A stretch of 64,000 nucleotides of DNA. Origin: Nansenia antarctica. Taxonomy: Eukaryota > Chordata > Actinopteri > Argentiniformes > Microstomatidae. The position numbers were made by a program, and so were the translations under genes. The notes beneath the pieces are model-generated. The model saw only the letters and a program-made list of their open reading frames with translations. It did no database searches and was not told the DNA's origin. Every line of letters starts with the position of its first letter. Position 1 is the first letter of the stretch. The DNA lies in assembly GCA_963989245.1 (NCBI GenBank), contig OZ022349.1, positions 11,075,167 to 11,139,166 of the forward strand, read 5' to 3'. Shown piece after piece: positions 27,352 to 38,810 of this stretch.

Positions 27352-29982
27352 TCACACACACACAATTACAGTACAGTACAGTACAGTACTTGTATATATT
27401 CTTATATATATTCTTTATTCTATATGTTATTCTCTTGGCTGCTCCAGGCTCCAGTCGCGGCCCCCCAGGCCAGGTTCTCCTACAGCCCCCCCACTCCTCC
27501 TTCCATGACCCCTGACCTCCTGCGGCCCCGCAGCCTTCCTCCATACAGCCAACACATTCCAGCTGCGGAAGACTCAGACAAAGGTAGACACTCTGATAGA
27601 GTCTATACACACTATGTCCAGTATGTGCACTGTTTGGTTTGGTTGTGTGCGTGTGCGTGTGCGTGTGCATGTGCATGTTTCATGAAGAAAATCGAAACAG
27701 ACTCGAAACAGAGACACACTGATTCTGTGTGTTAATGTGTGTGTGCAGGGGGGGGGGGGAGTGGTCTGTTTGCACTGTGTATGTGAGTAGGTATGTGAGA
27801 GAGACAGAGAGACACAAGAGACAAATGGGGCTGTGAGTGTTTGCCCTCAGATCTGTTGAGAGCTTCTCACGGTTTGCTCTACATGCAGACCAAGCCATAT
27901 ATGGTGGACTAACTTTCTGGCTATTCTAAACTGTCTGATGTGAACTCCTCCTCTCCTTCCTCCCCCTCCTCCTCCCTCTCCCTCTTCTTCCTCTTCTCCC
28001 TCCTCCATCTTCCTCCTTCTTTCCTCCTCTACCTCCCTCCTCCTCCTCCTCCTTTTCCTCTTCCTCAGTGATGCAGGTGAATGACGAGCTGCTCCAGAGA
28101 CTGACCAATGGGAAGGCCGGCCTGAGCAAGGCGCTGGTCATCCCGCGTTCGGCGGACACGTCGGTTCCGCTGGACTACCACTCCCCTCCTGAGGAAGTGG
28201 AGGAGTGGCTCAAAGGGAAGGGCTTCAGTGACCCGTAGGTGTCCCCAAACAGACCCCAAACCCCAAACGCATCACATACAGTGATGCTTGAAAGCATGTG
28301 AACCCCTTGTGTGCATTAGATCTTTCATAATCTTTTCATAACAGGTTTATATTGACCAATTCCATATGTTGGTTTAGAGGGAATCATGCTGATAAAATAA
28401 AGATTTCATGGTGAAAACAAAAAAAATCTATAATTGCTCACATTGCTCACTTACTTTCAAGCATCACTGTACATATACAACAACAACAACAACAACAACA
28501 ACAACCAGGAGTTGATATATTAGAACCCCCCATTCTCAAGTTGATGCAGGATCTACTTAGAGCTGCTGCTTTAAATACTGACCTTTTCATAGAAATGTAT
28601 CACTATACATTTTCATTATTTACCCTTATCAATGGTCATGGATTAGAAAGGAAACACTTAGCATTCCCAGGACATGGACGGAGCAGTGGAGGCAGGAATC
28701 GGAGGACGGGCTCATTGTAATGCATGAAATGGAATAAGGAATAGTATCAAACACTTGTCAAACCGCCCCATTCCATTTCATGAATTACGATGAGCTCATC
28801 CTCCGAGTTTTACCTCCACCAGCCTCCATTAGGACTGAATAACGCTGTGATAAGAAACTTGTTGTCATCGTGGATGACTAGGATCTATGGTCTGGTATAG
28901 AGGAATATGCATGTAAAGTGACAGTTTGAGCAGGTCAATGACAACCTGTCTGTCTCTCTTTCTCAGGACGGTACAGTGTCTGGGAGTGCTGACAGGTGCC
29001 CAGCTTTTCTCCCTCAACAAGGAGGAGCTACGCTCCGTCATACCAGATGAGGGCTCCAGAGTGTACAGCCAGCTGACCGTGCAGAAGGCCCTGCTGGAGG
29101 TAATCATCTACACTACTACACTACTACACTACTATACTACTACACTACTATACTACTACATTAGAGGTTGAAATGGACTGAATTATAATAGCACCTTATT
29201 TCAAAGCGCTTTGCAATGGCCTCTCATTCACCCATTCACACACCACATTCACACACCACAAGCTACCATGCAAGGCGCCGGCCCGCTCACTGGGAGCAAT
29301 TTTGGGGGTTCAGTGTCTTGCCCAATGACACCTCGACATGTGGCCAGCCGGGGTTCGAACCACCGATCTGCCGACCTTGCGATCATTAGACGCCGGCTCT
29401 ACCTCCTGCACCACAGCCTCTCCTGCGCCACAGGTTGAGAGAGGTAGAAATCGGAGGACGGCCTCATTGTAATGCATGGAATGAAATCTCCCGATTTCTA
29501 CCTCCACCAGCCTCCCCTGGAGCTTAGGAACTGAAACTGCTGATCTCAACATAGCTCAAGGACCTACTTTTACCTGTGTATCAATTAATATCTCTATATT
29601 ATGTAACCGCCCCATACCTTTGTTAATAATTAAAAAAAGAAGAAAACATAGCTAAAGGCCTGAGATACTTTGTGGATATGAGTGGACTAACATTATCATT
29701 TCAATAGACATAAAAGTACATGATTTCAAACATTACCTCTCTCTACATTGTTTCCCCCCCCCCTCCCCCCCCTGAATACATTACTTTGAGTCTAAAATGT
29801 CAGTAATGAATACATGAGTTTCCTAGAGATTCAAATCCATGAGCTCTCTATGACTCTCCTGCATTTTCCCTGATTTTAATTCATTCTCTCCCCAGGATGC
29901 CCGCAAGGCTACGGAGCTGGAGGCAGTGATGGAGAAACAGAAGATGAAGGTGGATCTGAAACTGGAGAGCAGCACTCTATAA
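17740..29982 (+). CDS. eps8l1: EPS8-like adaptor (PTB-SH3-SAM-like), EPS8L1-type
   Basis: Eighteen coding exons: 17740-17763, 18047-18205, 18403-18552, 20386-20468, 21847-21959, 22529-22587, 22753-22882, 23005-23093, 23261-23335, 25323-25471, 25740-25881, 26090-26142, 26568-26676, 27181-27306, 27448-27583, 28069-28234, 28967-29099 and 29896-29982. All phases join to 660 aa. Order: PTB-type domain (about 5-120, NHLVTFSL), Pro-rich linker (near 150-177), lysine run (227-236), SH3 (about 416-473, YDFVARNSSELSV and WWKCRNRFNEIGFVPFNIL), C-terminal SAM-like actin-binding region (about 567-632, LGVLTGAQLFSLNKEELR). EPS8 proteins link receptor signalling to Rac activation and actin at the cell cortex. 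FSLLARLK and GGPALGASV favour EPS8L1 over EPS8L3. The N-terminus (ATG 24 nt before the first donor) lacks the YEQRK segment of mammalian relatives, so an upstream coding exon is possible. Confidence 0.9.
17950..18046 (+). repeat. pyrimidine tract at the acceptor of eps8l1 exon 2
   Basis: About 95 bp of almost pure CTCCTCC-type sequence ending in TTTGCAG before exon 2, much longer than an ordinary polypyrimidine tract. Confidence 0.8.
18231..18366. repeat. fold-back repeat, copy 5 (decayed)
   Basis: Lies 25 bp after the eps8l1 exon 2 donor and within about 40 bp of the exon 3 acceptor. The central inverted repeat (GGAACGGAATGAGGAATGG and its complement) is kept, but the outer arms are diverged. 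Confidence 0.65.
18566..20167 (-). mobile_element. 1.6-kb Tc1-like transposon with broken transposase
   Basis: Ends CAGTGGGGGAAATAA and TTATTTCCCCCACTG are flanked by TA on both sides (18564-18565 and 20168-20169). The left inverted repeat is imperfect further in. It sits in eps8l1 intron 3, 13 bp after the exon 3 donor, on the opposite strand. The coding region is split over several frames: a helix-turn-helix N-terminal part and a DDE C-terminal part. Confidence 0.92.
18667..19788 (-). pseudogene. Tc1-like transposase relic
   Basis: The N-terminal fragment (19420-19788) has the paired HTH pattern SQDLRNKIVEQHSHGTGYRR and RRWKEHHSTINRPRTGAPRK. The C-terminal fragment (18667-19194) keeps IFQQDNDPKHTAKETLNW and LPDLNPIEHLWKELK, the second Asp and the Glu of the DDE triad. 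The middle part lies in another frame, so no intact enzyme is encoded. It was reported with its breaks and not reassembled. Confidence 0.88.
20779..20875. repeat. (GA)n microsatellite
   Basis: Long GA tract with a short interruption (CACCTGAGAGAGAAAG) in eps8l1 intron 4. Confidence 0.95.
22680..22752 (+). repeat. (CT)n tract at the acceptor of eps8l1 exon 7
   Basis: A 73-bp CT-rich microsatellite ending directly in the exon 7 acceptor TCTCTCAG. Confidence 0.85.
24459..24522. repeat. (GT)n microsatellite
   Basis: GT repeat in the 2-kb eps8l1 intron 9. A second compound GT/GC array lies at 25049-25137 in the same intron. Confidence 0.95.
25905..26014. repeat. fold-back repeat, copy 6
   Basis: Intact outer arms (GGTGGAGGCTGGTGGAGG, ACCTCCACCAGCCTCCAC) around a short interior, in the eps8l1 intron between exons 11 and 12. 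Confidence 0.8.
26217..26552 (+). repeat. 24-bp pyrimidine minisatellite before eps8l1 exon 13
   Basis: About 14 tandem copies of a 24-bp unit (CCTCCACCTCTCCCGT followed by CCTCCCTC). Variants have CTTC in place of CGTC. The array fills the intron between exons 12 and 13 and ends just before the acceptor at 26567. Because 24 is a multiple of 3, it reads as an open frame repeating LHLSRPPS, which is intronic. Confidence 0.95.
27017..27097. repeat. fold-back repeat, copy 7 (half copy)
   Basis: Mainly the right half is recognisable, ending TCTACCTCCACCAGCCTCCC, in the eps8l1 intron between exons 13 and 14. Confidence 0.65.
27950..28068 (+). repeat. CCT-rich tract at the acceptor of eps8l1 exon 16
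   Basis: About 115 bp of CTCCTCC and CTTCTTCC sequence running into the TTCCTCAG acceptor of exon 16. Confidence 0.85.
28279..28469. mobile_element. 191-bp Tc1/mariner-type MITE
   Basis: Terminal inverted repeats CAGTGATGCTTGAAAG and CTTTCAAGCATCACTG, flanked by TA (28277-28278 and 28470-28471). It lies in the eps8l1 intron between exons 16 and 17. Confidence 0.88.
28683..28831. repeat. fold-back repeat, copy 8
   Basis: Nearly full-length copy with interior GCTCATTGTAATGCATGAAA and its complementary half, in the eps8l1 intron between exons 16 and 17. Confidence 0.8.
29182..29420 (-). mobile_element. tRNA-derived SINE, minus strand
   Basis: Read on the minus strand it starts GCTGTGGTGCAGGAGGTAGA (box A-like), has GGTTCGAACCCC (box B-like), and ends in AAAGCGCTTTGAAATAAGG, a tail shared by many teleost SINEs. 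It lies in the last eps8l1 intron, directly beside fold-back copy 9. Confidence 0.8.
29431..29519. repeat. fold-back repeat, copy 9
   Basis: An 89-bp copy with both arms and a shortened centre, abutting the SINE at 29182-29420. Confidence 0.78.
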
Positions 29983-30250
29983 AACTGTTGTTTTGTAATT
30001 ATATTTATATGTGGACAGGGCGCACCAGTAAAAGAGTGTAGTGTGTTTTTCCTGGATAAATGAAGGTAACATTTTTTTTTTTAAAGCACACAAACCACAT
30101 AGAATGTATACAGTAACATTTATTAAACACAACTAATGACAGACTCCTTTGTCAGAAGACACCACAGATATGGCGTAATGCTGTCTAACAAAATACACGT
30201 TCATTGATGCAACATTCTACAAATATACTGATATGGTAGGGATAATAAAT
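29983..30250 (+). terminator. putative eps8l1 3' UTR and polyadenylation signal
   Basis: After the TAA at 29980-29982 an AATAAA occurs at 30244-30249, a plausible end for a short 3' UTR. No transcript data support the exact site. Confidence 0.35.
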
Positions 30251-30699
30251 GTGTGTGACGGATCTATGAGCTAGACTGTGCAGTCTTGAATCAAGGCGTT
30301 GCTTGTGAATACTTGCTGTTCAGGTTAAACCTGATAAGGAAATTCTGCACTTCTCTCCAGGTAGCCATTGGGTATCCTTTCGCGTTCATTGTGCTTCCAT
30401 AATCTATGCTGTGTTCTAGAATACTCGCTTGTCTCAATCCTATGTGCACTGTACCATATTCTCCTGTTGCACACTTATTTAAATGAATGTATGAATTCTA
30501 ACATTGCTTGTGTTGTGTTTATTTCTTTCCACACAAACATAAAGAACTGGATGTGGAACTCTTAATCTCCAAGTGATTGAAAGCAAACCTGAACACTAAA
30601 TGCTACAACGTTAAACATGACATCTTTCTGCAAATTGTAAAGCAAGGTTTTCATTTTTCAATATTTTCATTTTCCAGTTTTTAAATGATAAAAAAAAAG

Positions 30700-31051
30700 G
30701 AAAAGGGCACCCTTTTGGATTATTCTTTGTTACCTTTTGAGACAATGATTATAAGGCCCAGACCAAGGTGATTTCCTCGTTTGGGCTTCAATGAGTCAGG
30801 TGAATATAATTCCAGGGTTGAACTATTCTGAAGTAACTCCATGCCTTCTAAAGTAGGCTGTTGTGTCTGGTGTTAAATAACAGTCAAACAGTTGTCCAAG
30901 GATGTCAGAATCAAGATAGTTCACTTCCACCATCAAGGAGAAGGCTACAACTTTAACTTTACCATTTAGAGGTTAGGTTTGCTTCTTTTCACTTAGATAT
31001 TAATTGTAAAAGGCATTTTGACTAGGGGTGCCCAGAGTTTGCACCCCACTG
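30700..31051. mobile_element. degraded Tc1/mariner relic
   Basis: The right end reads GGTGCCCAGAGTTTGCACCC then CACTG before TA, typical of fish Tc1 elements. The left end GGGCACCCTTTTGGATTATT is compatible but truncated. It lies between the convergent eps8l1 and luc7l 3' ends. Confidence 0.6.
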
Positions 31052-31128
31052 TATAGGCTCATTGTAATGAATGGAATATGGAATGTTATCCATTCCTCCA
31101 ATTTCTGCCTCCACTAGTCTCCTCTGGT
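31052..31128. repeat. fold-back repeat, copy 10 (partial)
   Basis: Only the centre (GGCTCATTGTAATGAATGG) and right arm (ATTTCTGCCTCCACTAGTCT) remain, directly beside the Tc1 relic end. Confidence 0.6.
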
Positions 31129-31179
31129 AGACATTGATTATGTAATGATCTCGGGCAAATAAGACAGAAACTGTTCCAA

Positions 31180-31510
31180 CTGGGATTTTATTTATTTATT
31201 GAGGCTTCAATTCAGACAAAATCATCTCCCAGCAAAAAAGAACACAGACAGACCAGACATGTCTACTGGAACTGCCTGCAGGGCACACAATAGGAAAAGC
31301 AATGCATTCATTTAGAGGTGTTCGCAACTTCGCATTCAAGAAACTGATGTACATGAAAACAATGAAAAAAGAACACGAACACACCGCAGACACGTCATCA
31401 AAACAGTGGAGATAGTTGGTATATTGAGATGGGATGGATACAAGGGAGCCACCCCTCCTAAATTTCTTGTTTGGTACCTGTACTATAGCAATGACAATAA
31501 AGACCATTCA
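31180..31510. repeat. LINE-like 3' tail (uninterrupted copy) and possible luc7l poly(A) region
   Basis: The segment at 31440-31510 (CCTCCTAAATTTCTTG, GGTACCTGTACTATAG, GACAATAAAGACCATTCATT) matches the two halves that flank the transposon at 55238-56206, so it serves as an empty-site comparison. On the minus strand an AATAAA cluster (complement of 31186-31200) could end a luc7l 3' UTR of about 1.7 kb; this is inference. Confidence 0.5.
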
Positions 31511-32879
31511 TTCAAGCAGGTTCTGTTTTAGAGTATGCAATGGTGCATTCAATTGCTCCTCAGAAACTGCGCTTCCCACCAATGTTTAGCGTAGGGCTTC
31601 CTATTGGCTAATTCTGAGCTTACTCAGAGGTACAACACTGATAAAGGACATTCACTCTTTATAGTTTATCTATTTTTTTTATCTTTTCTAAACTAATAAC
31701 AAATCAAAACAAAATTCAATGCAAAAAGACCCATTTGATCCATTAGCTATAATAACACGTGGTTTACAACAGCGATAATCTCTGGAGCGATGCGTTTCCT
31801 CGGTATAGGCCACAGATGGAACGCTGGAGGGGATTTACAGATAAACAAGTATGCCATGGGTCTCAATAGCTGTGTGAAATAGTCTCCAGGGGAGGGAAGA
31901 AGAACACTTTACAGGAAGACAGCCAATCATGGACATTATTACAATATGCAGGACATGTATGGTCACAGAAAGTTGCTCACTCACTTCTAGTTCTATAAGG
32001 AAGAGTGGAACCAACGAAGGAGTTGATTTTTCTATTGGCCAATGCCAAACAGTTTACATTATACCAATGGAGCATGTTGCCCGGCAAACCGGTTGTTAGT
32101 AAAAAAAAAAAAAAAAAAAAGAAGAAGAATATTCCTGATTTACCCCAATATTGGGTAAATCAGGAAGTTAAACCAGGAAACTATATGGAACTATTTGAAG
32201 CTCATTAGTGCCACTCCTCTAATACGCCACTCTGACACGCTGTTAGGCTGTACCAAAATAAGGGGTAAAATGACAGTGTCATGAAAGTTGAAAACACTGT
32301 ATTTGTAACGTTTATGGTTCATTCAAAAGGTCATCGATGTACCCCCCCACCCCCCACAGCCTCTGCTACTGAGCAAATAGGGAAGAAGAATGTTTCCCCA
32401 TTGTAAATGACTATTCCAACGTTCAGGGTAGTTCTAGGCATGGAATTAGAATTAATCATTCTATATATAAATGACATCGAAAGTAATGGATATAGTATAA
32501 ACAGCCATCGATTCACAGATATACTGGCAGTACTTTTACACTCCCAACTTCAAATAACAATCCCCCACCCCATAACCCCCCAGGATATATTTCGATGTAA
32601 ATAAAAGATATATACATAGTTTTTTATATATATATATATATTCCATGATCTTATAGCTATGTATGTAGGACACAGTGGGCTGGGCTGGTGTAGCAAAGGG
32701 AGTGAAGGGAGGGTTAATATACAGTAAGCACAGAAGAGTCCATGTTAAGGTAGGGGTCATGTAAGGGGGAGGGAGGGGAGGGAGGGAGGTTGGTTGTTTG
32801 TGTGTGTGTGTTGTGGGGAACTACAGGAGGTTGACTGTGTGTGTATGTGTGTGTGTGTGTGTATGTATATGTGTGTGTA

Positions 32880-32912
<33 letters not shown>

Positions 32913-32943
32913 TTGTGGTCGGGGTGGAGGGCAGACAGGGTCC
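31511..32943. other. gene-free stretch, probably luc7l 3' UTR
   Basis: No exon of another gene seen. It contains a poly-A run at 32101-32120, AT-rich patches and G-rich sequence near 32760. It lies directly downstream of the luc7l stop on the minus strand. Confidence 0.4.
32836..32913. repeat. (GT)n microsatellite
   Basis: GT array with TATG interruptions, 30 bp downstream of the luc7l stop codon. Confidence 0.93.
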
Positions 32944-33352
32944 TCAGTTGTCTCCAGCATCCCTGTCTTCCGTCCGGCGAGAGTCTGTCCGTCCGTTCAT
33001 GCCATCATGCCGGCGCTCCGAGGATCCTCCCTTCCTGTCTCGCTCCCGTGAACGGTCTCTGGAGGATCGGTCTTGGTCCCGGGACGATCTAGAACCGAGG
33101 ACAGTCTGTTACACAAAGCTCCATTTTTTTTTTTTACACACGCCTCACTTAAAACAATGAAGACCTAATTGTCATGGACAATTTTAAGATGGCCTGGCGA
33201 AGGGTGTGTGTGTGTGTGTGAACTACAGTGTTTGGGCACACTGCAAGTAGGACACGGCACTTGCAAAAATGTCGCCCTATTACACTAATTATACCACACC
33301 GCCAAAGCGAGCTGGCTGGCCTGGTTAAGCTGCACACTGTGTGTGTGTGATG

Positions 33353-33390
<38 letters not shown>

Positions 33391-36300
33391 TGACTTACTT
33401 GTATATGTGTGTATGTGTGTATACAGGGGCGGACTGGGATCAAAAAACAGCCCTGGCATTTGCGACACAACAGCCCTATTTCCAAACGCAACACGCAACA
33501 CGGATTGTTAACATAAAAAGTCAGAGGACAGATGCCAAACTACCGACATGTTTGCTGTAATTATATGTATTATCAGTAGGCAGTCATCAGTCAATATCTC
33601 TTTCAATAACCTTTTCACACCGAATGTACTTTTTTGTGCTATTTTCGGCCCAATACATGCTAATTTCGGTGCATTCCTACTTCCAACTACACTTGCTCCC
33701 TGCATCCAGTTGTTGCACATTAACTGCATCGCTCTCATCAAATTCCCCCATTCTGAAAATGAAAGCAGTGTAACGTTAACTGCTGTTCTAAACGGAATGA
33801 TGACATGAGGTGCGTGTCCACTGGTGATATAGAACTGACTACGATAGTTATGGAGATATACTCCAGTTCTACATCGTGGAGCTCCGCCCCATAGGGGAGC
33901 TCTGCTCCTATTGGTTTACCCCGCTACCTAAAGCTCTGCTCCTATTGGTTTACCCTGCTACCTAAAGCTCTGCTCCTATTGGTTTACATACTCCAGTTCT
34001 ACATCGTGGAGCTCCGCCCCATAGGGGAGCTCTGCTCCTATTGGTTTAGGGCCCTGGGCATCCGCGATGCAGAACTGCGTGGATGGCCCGGCCGATATAA
34101 AATGTTTTGGGCCGCGGTCTGCTGAAATAAGTTATTTTCAATGAAAATCACCAGAGACAAAATTACAAATATATATATATATATTTTATATAATACATTC
34201 TGAGCGGCCCAGAGTCTCGCGGCCCTCCTGGCATTTGCCAGGCTTGCCCGGTGGCCAGTCCGCCACTGTGTGTATATATGTGTGTGTGTGTGTGTGTGTA
34301 TATATGTGTGTATATGTGTATGTGTGTGTGTGTGTGAGTTGACCTACTTGTGTCTGGCGCTCTGCTCGTGGCTGTAGTTGTGCCGGTGACCCTGGCTGCG
34401 GGATCCCGACCGGGAGCGACTCCTTTGTCGTCGTCTCCTCTGACTCTCCCTCTCCCTGTCCCTGGAGCGAGAGCGGGAACGGCGCGGTTTCTCCCGAGAT
34501 GCGGAGCGGGATCGCCGCCTCCTGCGGTCGCGAGATCGGGACCTTTCGAGGGGGAAGAGAGGACAGCAGGGTCAGTCAGGAGGTCCAGGTACTGAATCTC
34601 GTGGCATCAACACAGTGAAGAGGAGGACTGATGTGTCACTATGGTCCTGTCCCCCCCCCCCCCCCACACACACACACACGCACACGTACACGTACTGTAG
34701 ATCTGAGAGATTTTGATATGCATGTATAATCAAGATAGTCATTGTTCTACCGGAGCTAGGGATTGTATCAGGACAGGGTTTCTATGGATGTAGATGGTGG
34801 GAGGCATGGAGCTACTAACCTTCTAGGCTCCCTCTCTCTGTCCCTGTCCTTGCTAGGAGATTTGGTCCTAAAAGATGATCCAAACAGAAATTCACAAGTT
34901 AGCAGAGTGGGGACAAAAAACTATGAGAATAAGAACACGGTCTGGTATGTAGATTTTAGCTTTAAAACAGTGCCAAATGGCCATGACAAATCGATAGCCA
35001 TCACATGTGAAGTGTGCTGTATTAGTCCAATCGGATATACACGTTTGTATAGAAAACTTAGCATATGCAAGTTTTCAAATGTTCAGTGTGGCCAGTGTGT
35101 TGACTGCACCCACCTCTTCTTCAGCTTCTCTATCTCCTTTTCCTTCTCCTCCTTCTCGCGCTCTTCTCTCCTCTTCAGACGGTCCTGGTTCCTGATCTCC
35201 TGTTTTTCCACCACTGTTTTCTGACCACGGTGGAGAGAGAAGCGTTTACATGACCAATGCTACTTCTGTAGCCTGGTAGTCCTGAGCCAAATACATGTGA
35301 AATACTTGGGCTCTGCCTGTGCTTAACTAGTTTGCCTGAGACAGTGTTTTGCCAACCTATATGCATATGGGTCAAATGCAGGACACCAAATACTTTAAAA
35401 TACTGCAGTGCTTCCTTAAAAGCTGTTCAGAGGTTGTTTGAAGGCTGTCTACCTTTAGCTGCTCCAGTTTCTCCCTGATCTGGATGAAGCCCAGGTGCAG
35501 CTTGCCTCCGAAGTGGTCAGCCAGACGACGGTCGTTGTCATGGAGACCCAGGTAGGCGGAGCACACCTCGCAGACTCGCAGCTTCTGCTGTTGGAAGCTG
35601 GAGGCGGGCATGGAGTTGCGATACTCCTCCTGAGAGGGGGGATGGAGGGAGAGAAGGAGAGGATGGAAGGTGAGAGAAAGCCCAGGGAAGAAACAGGAAG
35701 AGAAGAAGGGATGGAGGGAGTCGAAGGAGCGAGAAATGGTCAATTTTGATATAGATCCTTCTGTAGGTTCCAGAGCTTGAATAAAACATCCCTACAACTA
35801 AGGAGAATAAAACCAAAGTGAGGTAGACAACAGACACACTGCGAGGACTACAACTCCCATATCTCACCTCGGCATCCCTCTTGTTGCTGCGGACCTTCTC
35901 CACCTCCTGTAGAACCTTCTGGGCTTCGTCCACATTGCCCTCGGCCCCCAGCTGTTCAGCCTTGGCCAGCAGCTTGCCGATCCCCTCATTCAGCTCATGG
36001 ACCTTCTCGGCCTGATAAACACGTAAATAACAGTCAAATCAACAAAACTGGGTATTATGACCGGAGCAAAACATGGCATTCTGCCATGCCTCTCCACCAG
36101 GGGAGGCTAGTGGTGGCAGAAAATGGAGGACGGGCTCATAGTAATGCATGGAATGGAATGAGGAATGGTATCAAACACATGCTCCGATTTCTACATCCAC
36201 TAGCCTGGTGTGTGTGTGTGTGTGTGATTATGTTTCTATAAGAGGCACGTGTTTGGTGACATGAGGTGTGTGTGGTCACCCCCATCACTCTCTCACCTTG

Positions 36301-38740
36301 GCCGCCACCTCAGCACTGATCTCATCCTGGGTCTCGGCCAGACGTTTCTTGGCCAGCTCAGTCCTCCGGTCACAGTCGGCGATGAACGACTCCAGGTGGT
36401 CCACAGCCTAAGGAGACAGCACAGAAAGACTTAGAAACAGAAGCGACAACGTAACTTATAAGATAATCTCAACATCGCTTCAATCAAGCTCAAAGAGGGA
36501 TTCTCAACCCATAAATAGAGCATTGCAGCACTGGTAGAAGGAGCTGGATGAAACATACTGTCGCTACATTCTGACAGGACTTACATCGAGCTCGAAGAAG
36601 AGGTCTTTCTCCTTGGTGCCGATCTCGTAGTCGGCCCGTAGAGCCAGGTCATGGATTTTGGCACATTCCCCCAGGTCCATACGCTGTCGACAAAGAATCA
36701 ACCAGTCAAGACACAGCCAAGTCTCTGCCCAAAACATCCACAATAGATCAACCACGGTTCAATAACAATGTTTAAGTGTGTTCAAATATCAACACTACCA
36801 TACCACTAAGAAAGGAATTGGAATCTGGAGGACGTGCTCATGTTCGATAAGCCCGTCCTCCGATGGCTTCCTCTACGAGCCTCCACTAATATATGCCTAT
36901 ATAATTGTGTTTTATGAAAAGGGTGAGGGGCTCCACATGGTCGGTATGACGACGACTTACCGTCCCAGAGAGGATGTCATGAGGGCAGCAGTTCAGGAGA
37001 TGGCTTTTACACACACGCTCGTCACTGAACTTGACCCTCTGGCGTTGCTCATCACCTGAAACAGTCCAAGAGACACACACTGAGAAAGACCTCACATACT
37101 TGTTAGCTAGAGCGAGGTATCCAATGCCTAGTCTAACTGGGACCATGTTACGGTAAAGAGGGGGCAAAGACCTGCGACTACAATTCAGTCTTGCCTGATT
37201 TGTTGACTAATTGGCTATTTGTTTACTTTTCTCTTAACGGCAGACCGACTGACAAGACTGTTAGCCTTTGACCAATTACACCCACTTTGTCTATTACAGT
37301 ACCTTACAACCTTGCTTTCTAAACGCTTATATGAATAAGAAAGCTGACATAAGTCACTATTACGTGTTTTATCCTGTTAAACAATAGTTCAACAGTGGCA
37401 TTCTGTCTTTACCTTTCCTATTACTTAGTGACTTACCTCACCAGAGCAGTGCTACATGAATAATGTAATACGTGAGGCATCTTCTCTGATTAAGGGGCGA
37501 TAAGGCCCACACTGTCTTACCACTAAGCTATCTGTAACATGGCCTGTCTAGGGGATCTAAAGAACACAAAGGGAAGCCACTGCCAAATGGCTGTACTGTA
37601 GCAGGGTCGTAGAAGTGATTGACATCGACAGGTTCGACGAGACCAGGCTACCTTGATCTTGTGACATTCTCTATCAGCTTAGCTGGGCTGTACCACAGCT
37701 GCTACTTTGTCTTGTCGGCTATTAGACACTGGTCTGCTAACTTTGACTAGCCCATAAAGTAAGACTTTCTCTCTAATTGTGGTGTTTGTGAACTTCTAAA
37801 AGCATTGCTCCAGCCAAGTCCTCGGCTTTACACAAATGTAACATTGAAGGAAATGAAAAACAAAAACAGAAATAAAAATCAATAATAAAAAAAATAAAAA
37901 AATGTTAGTTTATACACACTGCGATTCTGCAACATATACTGTACCCATCTGCCTCTTCAAGACCTCAGCTGCAGAATTTTAAACCCGCTGTAGAAAAGTA
38001 TAAATGCGAACAGTTTTCTTGCCCATACCTGTAGTAAGGAAGTTGGGAGTGACACACAAGTCAGATTGTAAATGATCTGTGCAAACCTTTTTGATGGCTA
38101 ATTTTGTCTTTCCTCTGACAACAGACGTCAAAAGGAACATTTAAAAACTGCTCCTCGTCTTTGAACGCAACCAGGTACTTCTGATATATATTATTTTCAA
38201 GCTGCTGCAAATACTACTCCAAATTGTAATTCAAAGTGTCATTGGAAGATTTTATTATCCATTGTTGTGATGATAAAAAAACAACAACTTCCGGGAAAAG
38301 CAAACAAAATTGTTTGGATATTATTCATCATAACAGCTTTAAAAATCATGTGTGACTCACGGCTCGATGAACATGAGGCTTTTCTGCAACTCCTTTGCAG
38401 ATTGATGTAGGCTGGCAAAGATACCCTGAACCTTTATGAATAAAATAAAGGGGCCACAATTGTTCAGTTTGTTTGAAACATATGTACGGGAAGAATTTGA
38501 AAATTCATCCCAACACGCACACAAACTCACTAGACACACAAGCTTACTTTGTTAGTCTGAGTAACATGACGACCCAAGAGGCGCTTTACTCAACAACTAG
38601 GATTGCAAGTTGGTTTTGTTTGTTCAAAATTGTGTAAAATAAGCTGATTCACCAGCTGTTATGTCTTTAATGTTTGTATCCCCATAGCTACTTTTTGAAC
38701 TGTACAAGTCCATTCTAAAACATATTACATTTGGTGTATT

Positions 38741-38810
<70 letters not shown>

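Noticed and set aside
31196..31507. 103-aa minus-strand frame with hydrophobic start
   Set aside because: It covers the LINE-like tail and possible luc7l 3' UTR; no splice or homology support.
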